Shown here: piece by piece, positions 9,249 through 16,773 of the stretch
Position numbering within the stretch: the first letter of the stretch is position 1
Layout: each line of letters starts with the position of its first letter
Origin: Pukyongia sp963768085
GTDB lineage: Bacteria > Bacteroidota > Bacteroidia > Flavobacteriales > Flavobacteriaceae
Direction: 5' to 3'
NCBI GenBank assembly: GCA_963768085.1
Contig: CAVYGO010000003.1
Location: 62,001-126,000, forward strand
DNA length: 64,000 nt
Position numbers and translations under genes: made by a program
Notes under the pieces: model-generated
What the model saw: the letters and a program-made list of their open reading frames with translations, nothing else
Databases searched by the model: none
What the model was told of the DNA's origin: nothing

Positions 9249-9266
9249 GTAACAATTGTAACAATA
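9249..9266. repeat. 9-bp direct repeat in the ABC-F/DUF983 divergent promoter region
   Basis: TGTAACAAT occurs twice in tandem in the 66-bp gap between the two divergent genes; the junction also contains the palindrome ACAATTGT. It could be a regulator site but may be chance in AT-rich DNA. On the plus strand TAATTTTG at 9285-9292 fits the -7 consensus for the DUF983 gene. Confidence 0.4.
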
Positions 9267-9310
9267 GAATTGTGCAAAGATGCTTAATTTTGCCTCAGCA
9301 AAAAAATCTT

Positions 9311-9685
9311 ATGAAGGGAACAAAGATCTACAGTATTTTTAAGGGGAAATGCCCGGTTTGTCATACTGGCGACCTGTATAAACGGAAAAATCCCTACCTG
9401 CTTTCAGAAACGCTGAAGATGCATGAACGTTGTTCTCATTGCAATACAAAATTCAAGATCGAACCGTCCTTTTTCTACGGTGCCATGTACGTAAGTTATG
9501 GAGTAGGAATCGCGTTCGCTGTAGCCGCCTTTATCATCTCATTTTTCTTTCTGAACCTGGGAAGACTGAATTCATTTTTGGTGATTACCGGCACCTTAAT
9601 ATTCTTGTTACCAGTGATACTTCGTTTGTCGCGAAATATCTGGATCAATTTTTTCTTTAAATACGATCCTGAAAAAGTAAGCTAA
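9311..9685 (+). CDS. DUF983 domain-containing protein
   Basis: 124 residues from the ATG at 9311 (MKGTKIYSIFKGKCP). Two CxxC pairs, CPVC near residue 14 and CSHC near 41, form a zinc-ribbon-like head. Two membrane helices follow (about 58-78 and 83-103), then a short basic end. This is the standard plan of DUF983 proteins in Bacteroidota and alphaproteobacteria, whose function is unknown. A longer upstream reading frame on this strand overlaps the ABC-F gene and is not likely to be translated. Its stop overlaps the stop of the convergent oxidoreductase gene by four bases. Confidence 0.85.
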   Translation: MKGTKIYSIFKGKCPVCHTGDLYKRKNPYLLSETLKMHERCSHCNTKFKIEPSFFYGAMYVSYGVGIAFAVAAFIISFFFLNLGRLNSFLVITGTLIFLLPVILRLSRNIWINFFFKYDPEKVS

Positions 9686-10725
9686 GATTCGAATCGCCTG
9701 ATATGTACTTCCGAAGGTAATGCCACCTTATTCTCAATATGGTCGAGTAACCATTGCGACAATAACGGAGCCATTAAGAGTCCGCGTGTTCCAAGCCCAT
9801 TGAAAAAGAACATTCCGTTGTCCTTAATTGATCCTAAAACAGGTCGCCTGTCCTTCACTGTGGGCCGCATTCCGATGGTTTGATCCACGATCTCAAAATC
9901 ACAGGAGATCATCTTCTTTATTGCTTTTTCTAACATGGTTTTACCCTTTTCTGTACGCTCCATGGAAAAGTCTCCATGGGCAAAGGTGGCGCCCACCTGG
10001 TAATGATCATCATTCCGGGGAATCATGAAAAACGGGCCTTTAAGTATGGCATCACATTTCAGGTCTGTCGACCTGATGACCACATACTCGCCTTTCTTTG
10101 GAATGATGCAGTTATAGGTGAAATTCGGGTTTTCAATGATGGAGGAACCTTCAGCAAAAATGATGTGCTTTGCGGTATAGTCGCCATATTGATGTTCGAC
10201 AGCTGTAGATTGCAGGAGGGAGTAATCGAACTTTTCTTTTATCAGTTGATGCGTTGATGTGAGATACTCGTGATAATTCCTAATTAAGGCGAGCGTGTCT
10301 ATATTGAATGCATTATGAACCTCACCATATCCAAAGGGTGCTTTCACCTGAGGATATCCACCGGGAATGATTTCCGAAGATAAAAATGGGGCTAATACAG
10401 GTGAATCACTTGCAATGGTCCAATCATTTTGTTCTTCTGCATTTGCAAGGATTCTGTACAAGGGTTTCTTATACAGAAACTGGCCACTGACCTTGGCGTC
10501 TAATGCACGGTAAAATGGCCTGGCAGTTTCTATAAAGTCTAACGCCTTCCAGGCTGGCGTAAATCGCTTTAAGACAACCGGATTTACAACTCCACCTGCG
10601 ATACCGGTGGCATTCATACCACCCGGATCGAAGACAACAAAGGATCTTCCCAATGCAACAAGACGTTCGCAAAAAGTAATACCGGCAATCCCTGTGCCTA
10701 CAATGATGTAATCGACCTGCTTCAA
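9682..10725 (-). CDS. NAD(P)/FAD-dependent oxidoreductase (DAO family)
   Basis: About 347 residues. The N-terminus KQVDYIIVGTGIAGITF carries the GxGxxG dinucleotide-binding motif, followed by an acidic/aromatic strand end VVFDPGG. The C-terminal GMRPTVKDRRPVLGS and FFNGLGTRGLLMAPLLS match the FAD-contacting end of D-amino-acid/glycine oxidase-like enzymes. Substrate unknown. The start is taken as TTG at 10725 because the Rossmann strand begins there. The only upstream ATG in frame (10827) lies inside the terminator of the gld operon and would add an unlikely tail. No in-frame ATG lies near the Rossmann strand. Confidence 0.8.
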   Translation of the reverse strand: MKQVDYIIVGTGIAGITFCERLVALGRSFVVFDPGGMNATGIAGGVVNPVVLKRFTPAWKALDFIETARPFYRALDAKVSGQFLYKKPLYRILANAEEQNDWTIASDSPVLAPFLSSEIIPGGYPQVKAPFGYGEVHNAFNIDTLALIRNYHEYLTSTHQLIKEKFDYSLLQSTAVEHQYGDYTAKHIIFAEGSSIIENPNFTYNCIIPKKGEYVVIRSTDLKCDAILKGPFFMIPRNDDHYQVGATFAHGDFSMERTEKGKTMLEKAIKKMISCDFEIVDQTIGMRPTVKDRRPVLGSIKDNGMFFFNGLGTRGLLMAPLLSQWLLDHIENKVALPSEVHIRRFES

Positions 10726-10799
10726 TTTTGATTTCTTAGTTGAGCAACGGCTTTTGTTAAAGATACAAAAGAACCACTTTCGTTGAATTAAGGAATAAA

Positions 10800-10835
10800 A
10801 GAAAAAACCCTCCGAAGCTTTATGCAACGGAGGGT
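10800..10835 (-). terminator. Terminator of the gldKLMN operon
   Basis: An 8-bp GC-rich stem ACCCTCCG/CGGAGGGT (10807-10814 with 10828-10835), followed on the minus strand by TTTTTTC. It starts 25 bases after the gldN stop, so it should end the gld transcript and insulate the oxidoreductase gene. Confidence 0.85.
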
Positions 10836-10860
10836 CTAAATACCTATAATATTGAAACTA

Positions 10861-11763
10861 TTAATAGTTCCACAAATCAATCTCGATATTTCTGATTTGT
10901 TCTTTAATTCTATCTGATTCCAATAACTGCATCAATGCATTGTCGTTAATATATTCGTTAACAGCTCTGTCACCCTGAACATTGTCTTCTTTATAGACAA
11001 CGGCTCCAAAACGTCTCGAATTCAACAAGTGATCGTATGATATCGGTTGCGAAGTATTCCTTCTGTTAAAGGCCTTGGCGTTATGCAGCGCTTCGCGCGC
11101 TCCAGGGAACCAAACCCAGAAAAGTTCTACTTTACTATCGATATTGTCATCGGGAAAAGCTTTAGATCGTGCTTCATTCGCTACAGGGCAAAGTCCCAGT
11201 AATCTGTATTTCAATTCACCCTGACGCTTATCAAGGTACCAGATTCCGCGAATTCTCCATTCTTCAACATCTCCTGCATCCAGAGCGAACTTTCGGATGT
11301 ATTCCTCATCGACCTTACCTTCAGCATTGTATTGATCGATACCAACATCCGTAGTGTCACTATAGACAAGAGAGGCTTCAATATCTTTCAATGTACGCTT
11401 TTCAGTAAAATAAGAATCGGAATATACATCCTGAATATTACCATTCTTGACGTTTTTAACCAAAACGTCATACAGCGAACGGCGTTCAGCACCAATGTTG
11501 TTCGTGTCGATTGGATAGTACAGTGGAAAGTTCACACGTTCATCAAGATCGATGATCTCCCATACTGTTCTGGACCATAAAACGTCACGTTCATCTGTGT
11601 AACCATAAGGCAATGGTTCGTCATTGTCATAGGCGATCTGCGCTTCCGTCTTCTTACCTATATCCTCAGGAGATTTGGCATTCAGTACATTCAACTGCGC
11701 ATTCGCAGTAAATGCTCCCAGCAAAAGTCCTAAACCACATAAAACAACATTTTTAAAGCTCAT
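10861..11763 (-). CDS. gldN: Gliding motility / type IX secretion protein GldN
   Basis: 300 residues with a cleavable signal peptide (MSFKNVVLCGLGLLLGAF, then TANAQ). The remainder is the GldN domain: DVLWSRTVWEIIDLDERVNFPLYYP is strongly conserved in gliding Bacteroidota, as is WRIRGIWYLDKR. GldN is periplasmic and forms rings with the lipoprotein GldK as part of the type IX translocon. Last gene of gldK-L-M-N, 16 bp after gldM and followed by a strong terminator. Length and order match Flavobacterium-type loci. Confidence 0.95.
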   Translation of the reverse strand: MSFKNVVLCGLGLLLGAFTANAQLNVLNAKSPEDIGKKTEAQIAYDNDEPLPYGYTDERDVLWSRTVWEIIDLDERVNFPLYYPIDTNNIGAERRSLYDVLVKNVKNGNIQDVYSDSYFTEKRTLKDIEASLVYSDTTDVGIDQYNAEGKVDEEYIRKFALDAGDVEEWRIRGIWYLDKRQGELKYRLLGLCPVANEARSKAFPDDNIDSKVELFWVWFPGAREALHNAKAFNRRNTSQPISYDHLLNSRRFGAVVYKEDNVQGDRAVNEYINDNALMQLLESDRIKEQIRNIEIDLWNY

Positions 11764-11779
11764 ATTCTTTATTTTAATC

Positions 11780-13369
11780 TTAGTTTGTTAACTCGATACA
11801 AACCGGAGAGATCTTCTTCAGCTTATATCCTGAGTTATTAGCGATGTTTGCAGTAATATCGAATATCTGCACAGTTTCACCTCTTTTCGCTCTTCTAAGA
11901 GCTCCTTTGGCCTGAGCATTCATTCTTCTACCACTTACAACAACCGTTGGCTGACCGGATACTTTAAATTTGAATCCGTTTACGTTCAGGTTGATATCGA
12001 AATCGAAGTCTGGAAGTATAGCTCCAATACTTGCGATCTCAAGTCCCTGACGTTGCATACGTACACAACCACCGTTACCGTCTTCACCACGTATAGTTCC
12101 TGTTGGGCGTGGAATATCCTTGATACGGAATACAGAATTCGTATTAACTCCCGTGCCATCAGGTAATGTACCTCTGGCATTGATCGTTACTTCTCTACCT
12201 CCACCTGGACGCATTAGGTATCTACTTCCGGATACTTTTGATAATCCAGTACCTGAAGCACTTACTTTATTGTCCGGGATTCCTGGGATAGAAACCGTCA
12301 TTGGGTTTTCAACACCACGGTATACCACATTCATCTTATCGGCAGATATTACGGCTGCATTTGGTTTGGTGATAGTAGCAAAGGACGCACTTACAGGAAT
12401 TTCTACATCCTTACCGTCCTGAAGGAAAATAAGATTTCCTTCAATCTTATGATCACCGGCAGCACCTGCATTGATATTAAGTTTTACCTTACCGCTTTCA
12501 ATGGTATACTGGTCTTCAGTTAATGGTCGACCATCCAGGGTCAATTCCACACGGTTTGGCTTTGTGTTAGGATCTTTACGACCAAGCACAATTCCACCGT
12601 CAAACTTCTCACCGGCATAAAATGCGGATTTGGATTGCTCCAATAGGGTGTTGTATTGCGTAAAGGATAATGCGGATTTTTGTTGTCCGGCCAAAATCTT
12701 TGATAAAAGCTCACTTTTAGTAACCTTAATATCATTTTGAAGCGAAGTCATTTTGGTTTTGGATGCTACCAAAGGAAATCCTTCATAGTTGTAGTTCAGC
12801 CATTCAACTTTTTTACCGTCTCTATTTACTTCAGGGCTCGTTGAGAAATTGGATTCGATAGAATTCTTCACATCTTCAATTCCTTCAAACTTAGCGACAG
12901 CTGTATCGGATAAAACTGCAAGCATATCCATTCGATACTTACTGACAGCAGCCACATATTCCTCACCTTTTTTGGTTAATTTATCACCTTTGAAAAATCT
13001 TCGATCCAAAAAGTCTGGTTTGTCCTGCAGCTCGTAATCATCCTGTTCATCGGCTTTAACAGTAGCCATCATTTGATCTTTCAGCCCTGTTAAATACGCA
13101 TCTAAAGTGGATGATATTTCGGTTACCTTATCAGCTTGTGCCTTAACTGCGGCATATTGATCCGGTTGTTCCGATGCCTTGATACCAAGGTCGGTCATGA
13201 AGTCTGAGTTACGAGCAGTTGTCGCAACGTTAGCCTTCTCAATCTTCTTATCTAGTAGCCCGAAAGCGGATAATACCTCTTTGGACATGTTTAACGCTAG
13301 CATTGCAATGAAAACCAGATACATCAGGTTAATCATCTTTTGCCGCGGGGATAGTTTTCCTTGTGCCAT
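11780..13369 (-). CDS. gldM: Gliding motility / type IX secretion protein GldM
   Basis: 529 residues. The N-terminus MAQGKLSPRQKMINLMYLVFIAMLALNMS contains the single membrane helix (about 12-32) that packs with GldL. A long periplasmic part follows, with helical domain D1 (to about 220) and beta-rich domains containing GGIVLGRKDPNTKPNRVELTLDG. GldL and GldM form the proton-driven rotary motor that powers type IX secretion and gliding; the GldM stalk reaches toward the GldK/GldN ring. It lies between gldL (41 bp upstream) and gldN (16 bp downstream). Confidence 0.95.
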   Translation of the reverse strand: MAQGKLSPRQKMINLMYLVFIAMLALNMSKEVLSAFGLLDKKIEKANVATTARNSDFMTDLGIKASEQPDQYAAVKAQADKVTEISSTLDAYLTGLKDQMMATVKADEQDDYELQDKPDFLDRRFFKGDKLTKKGEEYVAAVSKYRMDMLAVLSDTAVAKFEGIEDVKNSIESNFSTSPEVNRDGKKVEWLNYNYEGFPLVASKTKMTSLQNDIKVTKSELLSKILAGQQKSALSFTQYNTLLEQSKSAFYAGEKFDGGIVLGRKDPNTKPNRVELTLDGRPLTEDQYTIESGKVKLNINAGAAGDHKIEGNLIFLQDGKDVEIPVSASFATITKPNAAVISADKMNVVYRGVENPMTVSIPGIPDNKVSASGTGLSKVSGSRYLMRPGGGREVTINARGTLPDGTGVNTNSVFRIKDIPRPTGTIRGEDGNGGCVRMQRQGLEIASIGAILPDFDFDINLNVNGFKFKVSGQPTVVVSGRRMNAQAKGALRRAKRGETVQIFDITANIANNSGYKLKKISPVCIELTN

Positions 13370-13410
13370 TTTTAATGCTGTTTAAGATTAATAAATTGGT
13401 TGGAAAACCC

Positions 13411-14061
13411 TTAGTTTTTTCCTCCCATTGCAGAAAGCATACCTCCATAAACTCCGTTCAACGAAGAAAGGTTAGTAGCCAAATGCTCCATTTGAGCTTT
13501 TAGTTGTTCTGCATTCTCAACAACACGTTCGTTCACTTCTGCCTGACGGCTGGTAGATTCTACCTGAACTTTATAAAGACTGTTAAGAGATTCCATCTGA
13601 GCGGCAGCTAATGCCATTTCCTCACTGTACTTCTTAGTAGAATTCATAGCTTCGGCAGTAGGGGCCATACTTTTTGCAGCACCTTCGAAAGAACGGATAC
13701 TGTCACCAAGGCTAGTCATTAGTTCTGAATCAATTTTAGCTCCTTTAAGCATTTCATCTAATTTCTTAGATAAAATTCCCTGAGCATCTTCAGGCTCTTC
13801 TTTTTTACCTTTTAAACTTCCTTTGCCACCTGCTAATTCAGGATATACCAAAGACCAGTCTAAATCGTCTTCTACCGGCTCGAAAGCGGAGATTGCGAAA
13901 ATGATCGCCTCGGTAATAAGACCGACAGCCAATAACAATCCACCGTTAAGGGGTCCTATTTCCCAGTGAAGGATTTTGAATAAGGCTCCCAGGATTACAA
14001 TAGAAGCTCCAAGGCCATAGGCCATGTTAAATAACTTTTTAGATGATTTTGATTGTGCCAT
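13411..14061 (-). CDS. gldL: Gliding motility / type IX secretion protein GldL
   Basis: 216 residues. Two N-terminal membrane helices (about 12-28 and 36-58) carry the features known for GldL: a lysine in LFKILHW and a glutamate in LITEAIIF, the residue linked to proton flow. The rest is a soluble helical cytoplasmic domain (SLGDSIRSFEGAAK). It forms the motor ring base in the inner membrane around GldM dimers. Part of gldK-L-M-N; a pentanucleotide tandem repeat lies in the gap to gldK. Confidence 0.95.
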   Translation of the reverse strand: MAQSKSSKKLFNMAYGLGASIVILGALFKILHWEIGPLNGGLLLAVGLITEAIIFAISAFEPVEDDLDWSLVYPELAGGKGSLKGKKEEPEDAQGILSKKLDEMLKGAKIDSELMTSLGDSIRSFEGAAKSMAPTAEAMNSTKKYSEEMALAAAQMESLNSLYKVQVESTSRQAEVNERVVENAEQLKAQMEHLATNLSSLNGVYGGMLSAMGGKN

Positions 14062-14077
14062 AATACTATAGTTTAAT

Positions 14078-14101
14078 TAAGTTAAGTTAAGTTAAGTTAA
14101 G
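14078..14101. repeat. Pentanucleotide tandem repeat (GTTAA)n
   Basis: Four full copies of GTTAA plus partial ends lie in the 63-bp gap between gldK and gldL, about 20 bases before the gldL start. A repeat like this can change copy number by slippage and so alter spacing upstream of gldL; whether it does is not shown by one sequence. Confidence 0.75.
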
Positions 14102-14124
14102 ATTTGAATTTTTAGATGAGACGT

Positions 14125-15498
14125 TTATCGGGCGTCTCCAAGTTTTTCGTTAAGTACTACATCTGTACCCATATAATCCTGTACAGTTCTGAAACCGATA
14201 TAGCTACGCGCTGAATCGGCATATTCGTAGTCACGTGTACTCACCTGTAGGAAGTAAGCCACGTCTTTCCACGAACCTCCGCGAACTACTTTACGCATGT
14301 TCTCGTCGTCATTCACATTAGGGTTCATTGTAGATGTATAATTGTAAGAAGCGGGATCGTACGACGATGCTACCCATTCTGATACATTCCCCGCCATATT
14401 ATACAGGTTGTAATCGTTAGGTTCGTAAGCATCCGCTTCCACAGTATATAAAGCCTGATCTGCAGCATAATCACCACGCAACGGCTTAAAGTTCGCCATG
14501 AAACATCCACTGTCATTCTTTGCATATGGCCCACCCCAGGGGAAGGTTGCAGATTCCAATCCGCCGCGTGCCGCATATTCCCATTCTGCTTCACCAGGAA
14601 GTCTGAATGAATTTATGTGGTTACGTCTTCTCGATTTCTGATATGAATTCTTATATAGAGTTCTCCAGGCACAGAACGCTTTCGCCTGCTTCCAGTTCAC
14701 TCCTACCACAGGATAGTCTCCATAAGCCTCATGCCAGAAATAATCATTATGCATAGGCTCGTTGTAAGAATAGTTGAAATCTTTGATCCAAACCGTAGTA
14801 TCGGGATAAATCTGAACTTCTTCTTTCTTTATAAAATCTTTTCGTTCTTTTGCTTTCGCTCGGGCCGCAGCCTGAATATCCATATACGTGTATTGGAATT
14901 TCAATTTATTCACATCAATCGTACGCTGACCGTTATAGGCTTCTTCAGCAGGGATGTACATAGTATCCATTACTTCAGAATAGTATTCATCGGGATATTC
15001 ACCTGTATCCCAGATAAGATCAACATCGTTATTGATCTTTCTTCCGGCATAGAAATCCTCACCCAGACCATAGTAGTTATCGTACATATACTGCTCGTAT
15101 GGAGTCATTTCTTCATTTTCCTGATCTACAAATGCAAATTCACCAATACCTTCATCACCCGGGGTTGCACCTACCTCATCGGCAAGGATAGCTAATTTCA
15201 AGCGAACCGTGGAATCACGAACCCATTCAACAAATTGTCTGTACTCGGAATTGGTGATTTCGGTTTCATCCATATAGAATGAACGTACTGTCACAGTTTT
15301 GGTTGGAGCATCATTGACCGCTACAAAATCATCATCGGACTTACCCATGATAAAAGATCCACCTGGGATAAGGGTCATTCCGTAAGGTTTTTCAGGATAC
15401 CATTTCTTGCCTTTTGCTCCAACAAGTTCACCTCGGTCACCGGAGTTACAACTGTATAAAAAGGCAATGATCGCAGTTAATGCAATTAACTTCTTCAT
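14125..15498 (-). CDS. gldK: Gliding motility / type IX secretion lipoprotein GldK
   Basis: 457 residues. A lipoprotein signal ends at LYSC (Cys17). The body is an FGE-sulfatase/SUMF1-like fold: PGGSFIMGKSDDDF near 45-60, VVGVNWKQAKAFCAWR near 265-280, FRLPGEAEWEYAARGG near 300-315, and VVRGGSWKDVAYFLQVSTRDY near the end. GldK uses this fold as a structural ring component with GldN at the outer membrane and not as a formylglycine enzyme. First gene of gldK-L-M-N. A candidate promoter lies 36-66 bp upstream. Confidence 0.95.
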   Translation of the reverse strand: MKKLIALTAIIAFLYSCNSGDRGELVGAKGKKWYPEKPYGMTLIPGGSFIMGKSDDDFVAVNDAPTKTVTVRSFYMDETEITNSEYRQFVEWVRDSTVRLKLAILADEVGATPGDEGIGEFAFVDQENEEMTPYEQYMYDNYYGLGEDFYAGRKINNDVDLIWDTGEYPDEYYSEVMDTMYIPAEEAYNGQRTIDVNKLKFQYTYMDIQAAARAKAKERKDFIKKEEVQIYPDTTVWIKDFNYSYNEPMHNDYFWHEAYGDYPVVGVNWKQAKAFCAWRTLYKNSYQKSRRRNHINSFRLPGEAEWEYAARGGLESATFPWGGPYAKNDSGCFMANFKPLRGDYAADQALYTVEADAYEPNDYNLYNMAGNVSEWVASSYDPASYNYTSTMNPNVNDDENMRKVVRGGSWKDVAYFLQVSTRDYEYADSARSYIGFRTVQDYMGTDVVLNEKLGDAR

Positions 15499-15533
15499 AG
15501 GTATTTAGGTTAAATTTTCGAGATTCAAGGGCG

Positions 15534-15564
15534 TAAACCTATTTATAAATATTTTAAAAAACAA
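15534..15564 (-). promoter_or_regulatory. Candidate promoter of gldKLMN
   Basis: The minus strand has TTG at 15562-15564 and TAGGTTTA at 15534-15541, separated by 20 bases. This fits the Bacteroidota pattern (TTG, 17-23 bases, TAnnTTTG) apart from the final base of the -7 element. Confidence 0.4.
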
Positions 15565-15612
15565 CAATTTTCTTAAAAAACCCCTAAACCTTGTTTTACT
15601 TAGTTTGTTTGA

Positions 15613-16773
15613 TTATACTTCATTCTTTCGGCGGGCTTTAAACCACCTTTCAGGAATTTCCTGATTAGATGCACTCAAATATTCGCCATAAGTGCAAGGT
15701 AATAACGTTCTTCTTTTTAATTTATTATTAACATTTAAAATAAATGGTAATTCTATCCACCATCTTCCTGTTTTATTGCTCTTCTTAAACACTAAGAACT
15801 TCATCGTCAATGGGTACTTTATAGGTGGTATATTCATTTTCATTGCTAAAATCTTCATCGGCGATCCTAAAATTCACTCCTTCAATAAAATACCATAAAA
15901 TTTGTGCAACCAGCATCGCACCGCTTTTAGCATCTTTAAAATTCTTCAGTTCATAAACTCCGAATGAAGTTACTCGATTACTAATTCCGGCATATCGAGC
16001 TATGGCACAAATTTCTCTGCCATCAAAACCATTGGGGCTCTTGTTATTTTTATAACTCATTTCTGAACTTTTTATTGCGGTAATATCAAGCATTACAATA
16101 TCAGCATCTCGCATAATAGGCTCAACCACGGTTATATCGCCGTAACTTCCCCTAAACGATACGCATCGAAGTATAATTTCTCCATCAAAGCGATCTCCGC
16201 TGGTGGATTAAAATAAGACTGATACCCTAAAGTACTGTAATTAAACAGGTTATATGGTTTATCTACGATGATTTTTCCCACATAGGAATTGTTTGAAATG
16301 GGTCTTCAGCATCCCCCAGATCGAAGTTATTGTCCACATTCACCAGATTCACCATATTCCCTAACGAATCATAAGCTCGATATTGAGCATATACCAGATC
16401 CTGACTCCCACCTAATATAATGGGTATGATATCTTTTTTCAGTAAGGCCTCCACAACGGTTTTAACGGCAAAATAGGTGTCTTCTACTGTATCTCCATTT
16501 TCAATATCTCCCAGATCAACTATTTTATGGTTCCAATTTCCCGGATAAAGTGCGTATAATTCTTTTCTGAATGCATCAAAAGTAATATCTCCTCCCATAT
16601 AGTCGACATCGTTTCTGTTTTCCTTGATTCCCAACAGGGCAAAACCCTCTTTTCAATGCGGGCAGTTAACCTGCTTTTGCATGAATCTTAATTTGTTTTC
16701 CCAAAACACCCTCCGGTAAGATCTCACGATGGGCAAATACCGACTTGGAAACAGGGGAAAGAAATTCTATCAT
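15613..16773 (-). pseudogene. Formimidoylglutamase / arginase-family protein, frameshifted
   Basis: One gene of about 387 codons, broken by several single-base changes. In order, its pieces read MIEFLSPVSKSVFAHREILP (ATG 16773), an interruption near 16660-16630 (in-frame TAA and one extra T in a T run), GIKENRNDVDYMGGDI to QTIPMWEK, a lost A near 16270, a break near 16140, VEPIMRDADIVMLDITAIKSSEMS onward, and a shift near 15790 into VFKKSNKTGRWWIELPF to the TAA at 15613. Flavobacterial formimidoylglutamases sit in this place beside topA and gldK. The usual metal-binding motifs look altered: GGSQD for GGDHS, VDNNFD for DAHxD. Its ATG overlaps the topA TGA (ATGA). The breaks are probably consensus errors. 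Confidence 0.75.

Noticed and set aside
8858..9310. N-terminal extension of the DUF983 gene
   Set aside because: It overlaps the ABC-F gene antisense and the divergent promoter region; the family start is the ATG at 9311.
9430..9660. Alternative plus-strand frame within the DUF983 gene
   Set aside because: Shadow frame with no conserved features.
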